From Brachionus manjavacas (taxonomy: Eukaryota > Rotifera > Eurotatoria > Ploima > Brachionidae): DNA of 64,000 nucleotides. Both the position numbers and the translations under genes were made by a program. Location: positions 1,431,001 to 1,495,000 of the forward strand of contig JAHQIY010000011.1 in assembly GCA_019054805.1 (NCBI GenBank), read 5' to 3'. The notes beneath the pieces were generated by a model that saw nothing but the letters and a program-made list of their open reading frames with translations, did no database searches and had not been told where the DNA came from. Below are positions 1 to 12,159 of this stretch, piece by piece (the first letter of the stretch is position 1; every line of letters begins with the position of its first letter).

Positions 1-117
1 ACTCGGACTAAGTGAAGTTTATCATAATTTAGCAATTTTAATCTCAATTTAAAAAGGTATTTATCAAGAAGCTAATAAAAATTTAAATTTATATTTTTCA
101 TTGGGGTCCAGAATATC

Positions 118-666
118 TAATTACAGTGGTGATTTGATAACAGTATTTTACGAAAAATTACGTAAAATATCGTTAATTAACAAAATTTTACCACATTTTA
201 CGTTAATTAATGTAAAATCCGAAAAGTGAGAAAGAGGTATTTTACGAAAAATTGCGTAAATTTTCAGGATTTTAAGATAATTTTGGTTAAATTTGGTAAA
301 ATTCAAAACGGCCAATTTAAAATTCAAAATTTTTGAAAAGATGTCTTTTTTTTTCGAAAAATCGAAAATTAAAAATAGATTTTTTTTTATAAATTGGTTA
401 AAAAAATAGTTATTTTTAAATTGTTATAAAAAAATCTATTTTAAATTTTCGATTTTTCGAAAAAAAAAGACATCTTTTCAAAAATTTTGAATTTTAAATT
501 GGCCGTTTTGAATTTTACCAAATTTAACCAAAATTATCTTAAAATCCTGAAAATTTACGCAATTTTTCGTAAAATACCTCTTTCTCTTTTTTCGGATTTT
601 ACGTTAATTAACGATATTTTACGTAATTTTTCGTAAAATACTGTTATCAAATCACCAATGTAATTG
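118..666. repeat. Foldback (long inverted-repeat) element, about 549 bp
   Basis: The two halves are near-perfect reverse complements: the left end (TGGTGATTTGATAACAG) is mirrored at the right end (CTGTTATCAAATCACCA). The arms run almost to a short AT-rich centre near 390-420. Both arms contain repeated TTTTACG/CGTAAAAT motifs and a GGCCAATTTAAAATTC block with its complement. No reading frame of note lies inside. This fits a non-autonomous foldback or MITE-like element; the transposase family that moved it cannot be told, and no clear target duplication was found. Confidence 0.85.
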
Positions 667-2229
667 TTTTTTTTTGAAGAAATTTTCAGAAGTTTTAGAA
701 ATTCAAATAAATCTAACTAATCACTTGTTCATTATCAATTCAAAGCTTAATTAGTTTCATGAGGAAAAGTATTTACAATTTTGAATATTTATTAAATTAT
801 CACTACAAAAACTTTTTTTTTACCTGAATCTTCATTTTTGTTTTTAAATCTTTTATTAATCTTTTAAAAATATTTTATTCCTAAAAATCCTTTTCTTTTT
901 TCAAATTAAAAATTTTCTGATTTCAAAATAAGCAGAAATGAGCAGAAACCTCAATTTACCAAAATCTCACTGAAATTTTGAAATTTTTATTTACTCAAAT
1001 ATTCAAATAAAAGTATTTATTTATATCAAAATTTATTGAATTTTAGAGAATGATTCATTTAATTGAAAGTATGAGATATTTTATATTTAAATCTATTTTT
1101 AGAATAAAAATATTGTTTCTACATTTATAAAAAATTTTTAATTAATTTTTTCTATTTTAATTTAATAAAATTAAACGAAAAGATCTTGAGAATAAAGATT
1201 TAAATGCTATATTTTTAACCAAACATTTGTTTCAAAAACAAAAAAATGATTTTATTAATATATGCTATGCTAGATTCAAAACAAAAATTTATGAACTTTT
1301 TTGCTAGATTATTAAAAAAATCAATATCAGCAATTTAATTTAATTTTAGTACTAGTAGTGATTTAGATACATTTTTAAAATCATTTAACCAAAATCATCG
1401 AATATTTTCAAAAAATATTCTTAGAATGCTTCTCAAATCCTGGTTATTCCTAAAATGCGGAAGTGGAACTGAATATTGCCATGAATTTTGATAAACTAAA
1501 ATGCGGATGCGGAAAGATAAATTTTAGAAATTTATTTATTAAAATTGACTTTTAAAATTTTTTTAATTGAGTTTGAATTAAAAAATGTATAGCTTTCCTA
1601 GTAAGTATTGGTCAAAGATATTAGACCAGAAAAAGAAATCCTATGACTTTTACTAAATTAATAGCAAAAGCTAACCTCAGCAGAAAAGATTTTAAATACT
1701 AATCAATTGATTGATGAAACTGAGTTTTAGGCGATTTCGATGATTAAAGAGATTATTTAAAAAATTATCTGAGCAAAATGACAAATAATTGCTTATTTTG
1801 TAATCTTTAAAATGTATTAAAAGCTCGAACTGTGAATTAAAATTGTTATTCAACTTGGTTTTTGGTTTTTTTAGGACTAGTGCATAAAAATAATTTTTTT
1901 AATTAAAATTTTACTATCAATTAGATTTACTTATTTATATTAATAATTAATAAATTAATTTCTTTAATAAATAAAATAAAGTTAATTTTTTCCGCGTTTA
2001 ATAATACTAATAATTAGCTAACGCAAGCAGGCTTGCGAAGATATGGTTGCTAGATGCATATATAAAAACATTAATAATTGTCTATTTCATAATAAGTATA
2101 ATCTTTAAATTATTATAAGTAAAAAATGAAATACAAAACTAAATTAAGAAAGATGTAAAAAGATCTCGCAAAAAAGAGAAGATTCAGGAAAACTAATTAC
2201 TTTAACTCAGTATTAGACAACCTTTTTAG
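667..2229. other. Gene-free AT-rich stretch
   Basis: No convincing reading frame, RNA gene or long repeat is visible. The only notable items are two short GC-richer motifs near 1456 and 1500 (AAATGCGGAAGTGG and AAATGCGGATGCGG), which resemble the reverse complement of a motif near 2870 (CCGCTTCCGCATTT), and a short palindrome CGCAAGCAGGCTTGCG near 2022. Confidence 0.5.
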
Positions 2230-2880
2230 TGGACCTTTTTAGACTAGACTAAAAAGTATTATATCTATTTTTGAAATGATAGACTGTTGAAACATTATTA
2301 ACTTCAGATGGTAAATTATTCCATTCGGTTACGACTTAATTTTCACCATTAATATTTTCAAAATATTAATGGTGAAGAAGTTGGTTCTTTGTAAGCAGTT
2401 GGTTGAATTATGATCGGAATTTCCTATAATGTAACTTCTGTTTCTCTAGGCAGTTCCAGTTTGGAAAAGTGAGTTACATTGCGCAGGAGGTATCGTCCAA
2501 CTTACCTTATTGAATCATTTGCTGAGTGTGTAGAATTGAATCATGCTGCCTATTAAACGTCGCTCTTGAAGGGTTGGTAGGCTAAGGACTGCAACTGGAC
2601 GCTAATTTCTAAATCTTGGAACTAGTTTTGTGACTCTTCTCTGATCCTTCTCTTCTTACACATGGCTTAGGCAGCTTCTATCAGTTTATTGACCATAAAC
2701 AGCTCAGTTCTGTTGTAAAGACTTTTAACGGTTCTTGTGAACTCCATCACTTTGCATTTGTCAACACTAAATAGCTTACACCAATTGTTAATCTATTCCG
2801 TGAGTGCATTGAGGTCTTGTTGTAAAGTTAATTTGTCGCTGTTGCAGCTTTTACGGTCAGTTGGCGTTCCGCTTCCGCAT
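2230..2880 (-). pseudogene. Decayed non-LTR retrotransposon RT C-terminus
   Basis: The minus-strand translation from about 2860 downwards reads LQQDLNALTE, then after a stop INNWCKLFSVDKCKVMEF. This is the familiar thumb segment of CR1/Jockey-type reverse transcriptases (W-x-L-x-F-N-x-x-K-C-K-V-M-x-F). It continues with further stops through segments ending near 2290. No catalytic palm motifs remain, so only the 3' part of ORF2 survives. A perfect 17-bp-stem hairpin at 2342-2376 lies inside it. The family assignment below clade level is uncertain. Confidence 0.7.
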
Positions 2881-5800
2881 TTAAGGAAACCTCAAAGTCT
2901 CTACTTAAAATAAAAAAATAAAAAAAATTTGCTTTAAGTCAAAACGAATTTTAGTTTATTTAAACTTTGCCAAAATTCTATAAAAGTATTTAATTTCCGA
3001 TATAATTTTTCTAAAAACTTATCATTGATATTCTCAGAGTCTCAGATTTCTTCCTGGAAACATCATCTTTCCAGGTTTCTATAATCTCTTTTATATTTTA
3101 GACTCGTAGTAGAATAATTATTAAAAAAAAATGTTTCTATTAAAATCAATAAAACTTTAACATTACGTTTTCATAAAAAAAGGTCTTTCTTGACGTTTTT
3201 TTTTCACTTTTTAAATTAAAAAAAATAAACAAATTCTGAAAAATTAAAATAATCAAGTACGTACAATTTTAGTTTCCAAAGCACATTAAGAAACTAAGTA
3301 AGTTAAACTTAAAATTATTACAAAAATTGTATTGATAAAAATACCCTAATTTTGTGACCTGCGTGCATTAAATGGAATGGACCGAGGGTCTCTGTGGGCC
3401 ATTTATAGAATTCGGTAAACTTTTTCTTAAAAAGATTGGAATTAAAAATTTATATCTCTAAGGTAAATGAAATGCCAATTAGATTGAGTTGCCTTTAAGT
3501 TTATATAAGTATGATGAAGTATGGTGAACTTTTTTTTGAAATTTTTCAATAAGTTTATTTTAATTTAAAAATAAAATAAAATTGATTGTTTTTTCTCTTT
3601 TTTATCGCGTTCTAAAATAACCTATCTTCATTTTCCCTTAGGACTAAAAAAATCCAGAAAAAATTATAAACTTTTTTTATATTCGAGTCTACAAAAATGT
3701 AAAGATTAAGTTCTAAAAATTGAAAAATCAATAAGACTTTAATATCAAGATAAGATAAGTGTTCTTTCATAAAAAATTATAAAACCAAATATTTTTTATA
3801 TTATTCTTTATTTTCGTCTGCTTAAAAAACACGACTTCTTTTTCCATCTTCAATAATTCTAATACAATAATTTTCGTGTATCCAGAAAATTTAAAACAGC
3901 CATTTTTTTGATTCTAATGAATAAACTTTGATTATATAGATAAATAGTATTTATTTTATATAAATACTATTTTGCAAAGGGTAGATGAAACAAGAGACCG
4001 AGGATCCAAACCCTTTTTAGCTTAAATCATTGTAAAATGTAAAATGTTTCATAAAACATTCGTGTTGGATTTTTTGAGTTTATTTACACCTTTTATTCTA
4101 TAGCTTTTGGTAGCTATTGTCAAAGAATTTTTTTAAAAAAGTCAAAAATAAATTTCATTGTTGAATCCATTGAATTTTTTTAAAGGAAGAAGGCAAATTA
4201 ATGGGTCTATAAGAAAAAAAATATATAATGATCTTTCAATAACAAAAAAAAGGATATCAGAGCCGTCTTATAACTCTACTTTTCAAAAAAATCTCATTAT
4301 GAGGAGACATGACTCAATTATTTAAAATTGGGTATATTATTGATAAATTTGAAAAAGGTGACAAATTTTAAATTCTAAAAAATTCAATTAAAAGCTCACT
4401 ATTTTAGGTATTACAAAGAAAAAACAAGAAGTCTACAAAGTGATATTTTTTTTATAAGAAGGGGAAATTATTGAAAGCTTAAACAAATTAACTTGTGATC
4501 CAATCTACAAGATTCTATTGCTGGATGAACATTGCTTAAACAAATTTTGTAAAAATCTGTAATTTTCTGTATTCTGCGTACATCTATTTTTAAGTGAAGC
4601 AAAAATACTACAAATTGTAGCATTTTCATACGTAATTTATCTAATTTATTCAAGATTTAGCTGAATTAAAATGATCGAATTGGAAAGAGCTTTACTTATT
4701 CTTAATGCGAACGTCTGCTAAGTCTTGGCAAATTTTTGCCAAATTTTTTTATAAATTTAATAAATATTTTCATAACTTTTTTTTAAAAAAAATTACTTTC
4801 TAAAATAAGTTCTTGAATGTAATAAAATGTTTGCATTAAAAATGAATCGAAAGTTATAAATGTATGAAAGTTGGTGGTATGAAGGTATGAAGATGCTGCT
4901 TTGTGTTTTCCTAGTACAAACTATGGATTCGAACATGTGGGAAAAGCAGACTTGTTGAATGTTTGACAATAAAATAAAAATTTAATTTAATTTTCAAAAA
5001 ATAATTTTTACATGAAAAAAATCATTATCATTATAAAATTTTATAAAAAATAATTAATACTTCCTTCTATTTGCTGAAGACCCTGTGACTTTTTTTATTT
5101 AAAGGAAACAGAGTGATCTAGAAAATAAGATGTTTAAATACTTTGTTGAAATAGAACGCTGGCTTTGCAAGTGAAAAATGAAGATATCAGTTAAAAGTCG
5201 TATTCAATGGTGCTTAAAAATATAATAATCAAAATGCTGATCTAAAGCTAAGAATCAATAGAAATAAAATCAAAAAGAAGAAAAGAAACTAAATCAAATA
5301 AATTTTAATTCAATGATAGATGGAATTACAAAGGTAAGGAAAAAAAGAATAATTAGTAAGATAAGGAGTAAAAAGGCAGAGTTGTCAAATAAATTTAAAT
5401 CTTAATTTTAAATTTTAAAGATTTATTTTTTAGAGTTTTTCAATTCTTTAAAAATTATCTAACGAAAGTTTTTTCAAAAATGATAACAAAATATTATTTT
5501 AAAATCAAATTTTTAAAAAAATATTTAAAGAGTCGCACTTAAATCAATTAAATTATGTAAAATCCTACTAATGATAAATGAAATTAACCAACGCTGATAT
5601 TCAAAATTAAAATAAGAATTTTCCAAACATAAAAAACATATATAATATTATAAGTTTTGAATTAATATTTTTTAGACTATACGGAAAAAAGTCATTAAGT
5701 TTTTCGATGATTTTTGAATCTTCAAATCTCTAACTTAAAAAAATTCAAATATAAATAAAAGATTAATTTCACTAGTGGCCTTTGAAACTTTGTTGCACTA

Positions 5801-7170
5801 AAAAACAATGGTTAGATTATCAGTAATATCAGTATACTTGATTTACTTAAAATAAAGTATTTAATAATAAAATTTAAAAGTAGAATTTTTATCCGAAAAA
5901 TAAGCATTCATTTTTTGTTTTTCTTCAGATAAACAGAAACAAGATTCAAAACATTCGGTAAATTCTCACCTAAATCAATAAAAAAATTTGCATTTATTTT
6001 TTATTCTTTGTTATGAATACTCTTAAGATGAGTCTAAATATATTTGTTGTCCGACAATGTCTAATAAAAGTTAATTATTTTTTTACGCATTTAACTTTTT
6101 TGCGGCTGACTTAATAAACAATTGATTTTTAGAATATTTTTTATTTTAAGATAGATATATAGCATAAAAAGAAAATAAAGAAATAAAATAGAAGTAAGCC
6201 GTTATCTGCATTTTTCTCAGATTTAATTAAATTTGTCGATTCAATGAACCATTTTCATCATTATTTCCTTTCTCAGCAGTGAACTATCATTTCCGAATAA
6301 TAGAAATAATAGTGTTTTGTTAATTTTAATTAATTAAAACCAAGTCTCCGAGTCACATAGTCATTTGTGATGAACTCAATATTATTCAATAATGAAGCTT
6401 TTTATAAAAAAAAATTAAAAGGCGATTTGAACGTGTTTATTTGCAAAATTAATTATTTATTTAAATAAAAAAGCAAACTCTTAGGTCTTATCAATTAATA
6501 AATTTTCTTTTTTTATACAAAATTCATTTCAATAATAAATTTTCAAAATTCTAGGGTTTTAGATTTTATGAGGAAATCTTTGAAAAGCATTGAATCTAGA
6601 ATGAAACCAAATAAACTGAATTAAATTTTGTAATTTGCTTAAATAAGCGAAAAAAATGATTCTCTAAAAAAAATTGTCCACTTTCAGCAAATATCAATAA
6701 CTGTTTAATTTGAAAAAACATCATGGAAAATTTTGTTTCATTTTAAATTCCCCGATGTATTTTTTAATTTAAAAAAAAAATTTTAATTATTTCTTATGAT
6801 ATATCTTCAATTGCCAAAGCAGTCATTTGAGCCTAATAATTTCCAATTATCAGTTAAATTTAATCAAAAATAATTTCAAAAATGGATGACAGTCTTAAAT
6901 GTAAAGAGAAAAAACCAAAAATTCCCAAAGCTTGTTTTATATTTTTTAACAAAATGCAAACCTCACCAACTTCAATTAAAGTATTTGATATGACAGGCTT
7001 GATATTAATGAAAAGGTCTTTGCTTTTTTAAGGGCTCAATAGAAGCTAATATGGTCCTAAATACGCATGATCGACTTAACAAAATAGATTTCTGCTTCAA
7101 AGCCTAACCTTTTGTTCAATCAAACTAAATCTCTGTCGTATGATATAATTAGCTTTTGTTCAATTAACAT
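2881..7170. other. Gene-free AT-rich stretch of about 4.3 kb
   Basis: I see no supported coding exon, RNA gene or transposon domain. Short open frames exist (for example 4468-4653, minus) but have AT-driven composition and no recognisable motif. A block at about 4100-4140 (CTTTTGGTAGCTATTGTCAA) resembles one at about 13350-13400, suggesting a weak dispersed repeat. Unseen short exons or distal promoter elements of the gene at 7250 cannot be excluded. Confidence 0.5.
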
Positions 7171-7174
7171 CTCC

Positions 7175-7181
7175 TATATAA
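7175..7181 (+). promoter_or_regulatory. TATA box of the Q/N-rich gene
   Basis: TATATAA sits 75 bp upstream of the ATG at 7250 and stands in a slightly GC-richer context (CTCCTATATAAG). That spacing would put transcription start near 7205 and give a 5' UTR of about 45 nt, fitting a compact single-exon gene. Confidence 0.55.
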
Positions 7182-7249
7182 GAAAGTATACTCTAATGAA
7201 AATAATCAAAGTTTAAAATTTATAAAATTTTTTACTTAGTTAGAAAAAA

Positions 7250-7891
7250 ATGCGCTTTTTTTCCTCAAATTCTTCGAATGGCTCTTCAAATTTAGCAAAT
7301 CTTGGTTCAAATCAGCAAATTCTGTTGAACCAATCTCAGGGCATGGGTATGGGCGGCCAAATTCGATCTCTCGGCTTGTCTTCATCAACGCCTTATTCCC
7401 AGCTAGCCGCACAAGGTCTATCGAATGGATTAAATGCCCAACAACTTCTGGGTCAGCAGTTGCCTCAATTTCCAAGCAACCAGCAGTTTTTAACAAACGG
7501 AATCTCAGCTCTAAATGGCATAAATTCAAACCAACTTGGTCAGATGGGAGGACAACAACAAGCTTTTTCCAATCAGATTCAAAATCAGCTGCTAAACCAG
7601 CTTCAAAACCAGGTCGGAAGCGGTCAGATTGGTCTGGGCGTTCAAGGGTTGTCCGGCCTTAATTCGAACCAACTAGGCCAGCAACAGATCGGACTTAATC
7701 AACTGAATCAAGGAATCAACCAAGCACAGTTGTCTCAGCTACAGGGTTTAAATGGTCTTTCGTTGAACCAGTTAGCTGGCCTAAATGGTCAACTAAATTT
7801 AGCACAATTAAATGGCCTTGGGTCCAATCAACTGGGACAATTGGCACAGCACAATGTCGCCCAAAATCCTAATCAAAGAGTCTTTTTCTAA
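7250..7891 (+). CDS. Gln/Asn/Leu/Gly-rich low-complexity protein, 213 aa
   Basis: This is a single open frame of 213 codons with much higher GC than its surroundings and a matching TATA box and poly(A) signal, so it is very likely a real gene. The product is almost entirely Q, N, L, G and S. Loose repeats such as NGLNSNQLGQ recur about every 10-20 residues from residue 90 on. There is no recognised domain, no cysteine, no obvious membrane segment and no strong signal peptide (start MRFFSSNSSNGSS). Such composition is seen in prion-like, self-assembling or structural proteins, but the function is unknown. An upstream 5' exon is possible, since a TTTTACTTAG acceptor-like site lies just before the ATG, though the TATA position argues for one exon. 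The opposite-strand frame at 7236-7529 is a shadow. Confidence 0.75.
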   Translation: MRFFSSNSSNGSSNLANLGSNQQILLNQSQGMGMGGQIRSLGLSSSTPYSQLAAQGLSNGLNAQQLLGQQLPQFPSNQQFLTNGISALNGINSNQLGQMGGQQQAFSNQIQNQLLNQLQNQVGSGQIGLGVQGLSGLNSNQLGQQQIGLNQLNQGINQAQLSQLQGLNGLSLNQLAGLNGQLNLAQLNGLGSNQLGQLAQHNVAQNPNQRVFF

Positions 7892-7933
7892 TTTTTTTAA
7901 AAATTGTAATTTGTAATTTTGTTTCTAAAACAA

Positions 7934-7939
7934 AATAAA
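7934..7939 (+). promoter_or_regulatory. Poly(A) signal of the Q/N-rich gene
   Basis: AATAAA lies 43 nt after the stop codon at 7889-7891, followed by T-rich sequence, as expected for a short 3' UTR. Confidence 0.6.
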
Positions 7940-8214
7940 TTTTTTTATCTTTTTCTTAATTTGCTTAATTTGTCTCCAAAGATTTATATTGATGATAAAA
8001 TTCATTGATCTAGGCAAAGGTAACAAAATAATTTTGCATTAATTTTTTATATATTTTTAAAGAAAAATCAATGAGTTTTCTAAAATTTTAAAAATTCACA
8101 TCAATTGTTTATTTTTTTGATATTTTTATGTTATGCTGTACAAATATATTTAACTGAATTGAACCTAAAAATATTACACTGAATTCAAATTTTTGCTCTA
8201 AAGTGCCACGATAC

Positions 8215-8635
8215 TGCGGCACATTTTTCCTTCTGTCGAGACCCGACTCGAAGGTGAGACCCATAGCTGATTTATCAGCACTCACCAAAGTTATCGAAGC
8301 GCCAACGTTCAGCTTGAAGTTGGTCTATCTTTAACATTAATCTGCACCTAATATAGGGGAAGATTTTACAATTTCACAAGGATGCCCTTCGGACTGTGTA
8401 TAGCCCCCTACGTCCAGCAGTCTCTTTTAAACTGCGTTCTCAAGTTCATCAGGTATTACACTAAGAATACCTATGGACATCTGGACGATTTAATAGTAGC
8501 ACACTCGGACTATAATAAGCTACAGGTCTTACTGAGTGTGCTAATGGCAAAACTTAAGTTGGCGGGCTGGGTACTTAATACAGTGATTCACGGTTAACTC
8601 GATCTCGTCGGAACTTGAAAAAAGTCTGAGTTAAC
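8215..8635 (+). pseudogene. Reverse transcriptase fragment (palm), retroelement part 1
   Basis: The frame from about 8350 reads FYNFTRMPFGLCIAPYVQQ followed, about 25 residues on, by TYGHLDDLIVAHSD and GWVLN. These are RT motif B (MPFGL..AP), motif C with the catalytic pair in LDDLI, and the following motif. The segment ends at a stop at 8597 and then shows AGTTAACCGTC-type sequence that recurs near 12185. The MPFGL motif excludes CR1-type non-LTR RT. The G-x-L-x-P/I-A-P-Y pattern is closer to DIRS-like or other RT/RNase H elements than to the local non-LTR family. It appears to be the upstream part of the element continued at 12160-13050, split by insertions. Confidence 0.6.
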
Positions 8636-8745
8636 CGTCAGTCCAAAAATTACAGAAAAAAAAACAAAGCAAAATTTTTATTTAAGTTTATTTGAATGGA
8701 ATAAAGAAAAACTATGAAAACCGATAAAAGAAAAGTTGGAAAAAT

Positions 8746-9099
8746 TTAATTTATTAAAAAAATTTCAGTCATCTTAATCTGTTTTTTTTGCGGTATTCTC
8801 GAGATTTCTTTCCATATCTTCCAAATATCTAAAAACTTTTTATAATCTTCATCTTTTGATTGAAAGTATGAACGCATTTTAAAAATATAATTCATCATTT
8901 CTTTTCTGGCTGGAATATCGGCTTCATCGCTTTCGTCTTCAGATTCAGTGTCTTCAGTATCATTGCTATTGACTTGAGATTTCGCCTCAATATTTTCTAC
9001 TATTAAATCATCGGTTAATAGTGTAGATGTGATCAAGTCGTCATCAATGCTTGCATTATCTAAATATTTTTCGTGCAGCTTCTTTCCATAAACATTCAA
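8746..9099 (-). pseudogene. Possible C-terminus of a Tigger/pogo-type transposase
   Basis: This 117-codon frame has a strongly acidic middle (NDTEDTESEDESDEADIP) followed by a helical, Lys/aromatic-rich tail (MRSYFQSKDEDYKKFLDIWK). That organisation, acidic linker then a P-x-x-x-E-x-x-x-x-[IL] helix with Q-x-x-D, resembles the extreme C-terminus of CENP-B/Tigger-like DDE transposases. No catalytic domain is present and there is a stop directly upstream. It could instead be the last exon of an unrelated host gene. Confidence 0.35.
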
Positions 9100-9137
9100 T
9101 AAATCTGTACTAAATTAATCTTACGTTTAACTTGCTT

Positions 9138-9340
9138 TGAATTTATTTATTGATTTTTATTTATTTTTTTTCTGTACCGAACTAGGGCTCCTACAGAATA
9201 AATTAAAAAAAATCGAAATCAAAAAATAAAACTAAAATTAATAAAATGAGATAAAAACAAAATAAAAATAAAGTAAATAAGCTAAAAAAAAAAAGTTAAG
9301 AAGACATAGATTGTAACATGTGGCACATGTAACAATTGTA
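9138..9340 (-). mobile_element. 5'-truncated non-LTR 3' end, copy a
   Basis: This carries the 3' tail of the same family as the element at 9692-12057: CTGTACCGAACTAGGGCTCC, an A-rich run, then GACATAGATTGTAACATGTG. On the minus strand it ends in the AT-rich tail at 9138. It is truncated at its 5' side after the TGGCACATGT block. It contains no coding sequence. Confidence 0.7.
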
Positions 9341-9347
9341 ACAATTG

Positions 9348-9415
9348 AATTTCCTGAGAGCAGAGTGAGACGGTCTAGGGATCACCCGCAGGAAGAAGGC
9401 TTCAGCTTTTGTCAA
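9348..9415 (+). repeat. 68-bp copy of the RT/RNase H element segment at 12339-12406
   Basis: AATTTCCTG..AGCAGAGTGAGACGG and the following bases through GGCTTCAGCTTTTG match 12339-12406 with only a few changes. It lies between two non-LTR tails (copies a and b), so it is a sliver of the older retroelement into which they inserted. The sequence in this frame is the RT thumb region. Confidence 0.75.
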
Positions 9416-9668
9416 TTATTATTTATTTGTTTTATCTGTGCCGAGCTAAAGCTCCTTCAGATTAAAAAAAAATAAAAATAAAATAAAAATAAAATAAAAA
9501 TGTAAAGAAAAATTATAAGAAAAATTAAAAAAAAGTTAAAATATGATAAAAAGACAATAAAAAATTGATAAATTGCAAGAGGTGACATGTGCAAAGAATT
9601 TAAGTATTGAACAGTTCAGGAAAGAAAGAAGCAATAGTAAGATAGCAATTACACAATGGTCAATTCAT
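9411..9668 (-). mobile_element. 5'-truncated non-LTR 3' end, copy b, with target duplication
   Basis: This is a second tail of the same family (CTGTGCCGAGCTAAAGCTCC, then GAAAGAAAGAAGCAATAG). GTCAATT occurs on both sides (9411-9417 and about 9659-9665), which fits a target-site duplication made by target-primed insertion. It is non-coding and diverged from copy c. Confidence 0.6.
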
Positions 9669-9691
9669 TTTTGAATAAATTTATTTTCATT

Positions 9692-12057
9692 ATTATTTTT
9701 TATTTATTTATTTGTTTTCTGTACCGAGCTAGGGCTCCTTCAGAATAAATTAAAAAAATCAAAATCAAAATAAAAAATAAAATTAAAGTTAATAAAATGC
9801 GATAAAAAAAATCAAAAAAAAGTAAATAAGCTAAAAAAATGAAAGTTGAAAAGACATAGATTGTTACATGTGGCACATGTTTAAATAGTTCAAGTTTCAG
9901 GAAAAAAAGAAGAAATAGTAAGGTAGAAATTACACAATGGAGTTGGGTATTCAATATATCTTGATTCGAAACCTTCTTTGTATTCCTTCACCAGTCTTCC
10001 AACCAATGGAATAGAATGACTCAGTCCTGTCCCAACATATCTCTCACTCAACTCAAAAAGACGATTCGAGACTGTTAGTAATTTTAGTTTATTAAAAGCT
10101 TCATGATGCACGATGTTGGAGGGAGTATCATATTTTAACTTAAGGATAGATCTTACTGCTGTATTCTGAATTGCTTGTAGTTTTTTGAGATTATTTTCTG
10201 AAAATGAATTCAAGCAAGGAAAAGAATAGTCTAAGATTGATCCGACTAAAGATTTATATAAATTTCCTAGTGTGTTTTGATTGAGACCCCATTTTTTGTT
10301 TGACAGTATCTTAATAATATTTAGCCTTTTGTTGCAGCGTTCTTTAATTTCGTCAACTAATATATTACTAATATATTAGAATTTAATTTAGAATCAAATT
10401 TTATACCAAGAAACTTGATTTCTTTTTGGCTCATTATTCTGTTTCCATAAATTTTTAAGTTTAGATTATTACTCTCTTTTTTGTACCTAGAGAAGACTAC
10501 TGAACACGACTTTTCAACTGATAACTTCATTTTCCATTCAATAAGCCATTGTTCTAGTTCGTTGATGTATTTATTTATCTTATTTTCTATGTTCCCCTTT
10601 TTGTTATAAATGAAGAATGTAACTAGATCATCTGCGAAAAGCAGAGAGTATTCGTTATTTGTTTTGTTTCTTTTGGGGATGTCATTAATATGTATACTTA
10701 ATAAAAGAGGACTAATTACTGAGCCTTGAGGAACACCTGCAGTTATTTGATATTCGTCGCTCAAGTGGTCATTCACATTTACCTTAAATGTACTACTATC
10801 TAAAAAGGATCTTATCCAGTTTTTCAAGTAATGAGGTGGATTCTCTTTTTTTTCCTATTAAATGATTCCACAATTTTTTGAATTAAAAAAATAAATTATC
10901 TGATGTTCGCCGATGTTTCCTAAATCCAGTTTGCTCCTGGATAAGGAGTGAATTATGTTCCATAAATTGTATAATCTTGAATAAAATATTCGTTCCAGTA
11001 ACTTTCCTAAGCAACTCGTTGTACTAATTGATCTATAATTTAAAGGATCTTGTAAATTAGAGGCCTTTTTTTGAATCATTGTAATGTTGAAGTTTTCCAC
11101 GCTTTAGGGACTTTACCTTCTCTAAGAGATAAATTAAAAAGTTCTATGATTTCTGTTAATGAATTTCTAGGTAAGTTTTTTAACATTAAATTATGTATTT
11201 GGTCAGGTCCTGATGCCGCTTAATTTTTCAATCTTTTTAAGCCATTATTAATTCATTTAAGCAAATTGGATCATTAAAATTACACTGATCATAATTTCTA
11301 AAAAATTCAGAGTTAGAATTAAGTAATTCGAAATCTTTCTTAGTATCAATTAAATCAGATTAAGGACTAAATATTGAAGATAAGAGTTCTCCAAAGCATT
11401 TTCCCTTTTCTTCATTAGTTTTGAATTCCTTATCATTTGAAAACAAATTTTTGATTAAATTTGATCCTTTTTTTGTTCTAATTTTATTAATTTTTTTCCA
11501 AAAAGGTCTACTTGTAAGTGGGTTTTTTCCCATTTTCTTGATAAAATCAAACCAATTTTGATTCCAGAATTTTTTTAAAGAGGCTTTTATCTCAAATGTA
11601 AGTTGATTATATCTCTGCTTGAGCTTTTGACAGCGAGTTTTTTGAAAGTTTCTTCTTACTTTCCTGCGTTCTTTTATCAGAATAACAATGTTCAGGGGAA
11701 GACTGGTTTTGTAGATTTTTTGAGAAAAATAACGAATGCTTTTATGAGAAGCAGAAATGATTTTTTCTCTAATTTATCATTTAGTTGATCTATAGTGATG
11801 GAACTTTCATGGAAAATAACTATTTGAGAATGTTAAAATCTCGCTAAATAATTGCCAGTTCGCTTTCTTATAGTTAAATTATTTACCTGTTGATTTTTTT
11901 TCTAATTGATAGCCCATAGAAATTGATGCTTCGATTGGGAAATGGTCACAGTCATGTCTTGACTATTTAAAACTTTGTAATTTTGTCAATTAATGAAGAT
12001 GAAACTAAAAAAGATCAAGAATTTCAAAGTAATTCTTATTTCCGTAATGGATGTTTA
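9692..12057 (-). mobile_element. Jockey/CR1-type non-LTR retrotransposon, 5'-truncated and decayed
   Basis: On the minus strand, 5' to 3', I can read: the end of an endonuclease domain (DCDHFPIEAS near 11970), a linker, the RT fingers (LNYRSISTTSCLGKLLER near 11000), the RT palm with AGVPQGSVISPLLLSIHIND and the catalytic SLLFADDLV near 10620, the thumb (EWKMKLSVEKSCSVVFSR), and the C-terminal KLQAIQNTAVRSILKL segment near 10170. It ends in CGGTACAGAAAACAAATAAA and an AT tail. Frames are broken at several points (near 10340, 10840 and 11100), so the copy is inactive. The N-terminal endonuclease and ORF1 are missing, as expected for 5' truncation. Confidence 0.85.
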
Positions 12058-12159
12058 TTTAAATATTAATTGAAACAAATCAATTTATTGTCAATTAAAT
12101 GATTAAAATTGATAAAAAAGTCTGATATTAGTGTGAAATTTTTCCAAAAAATATGCTTT

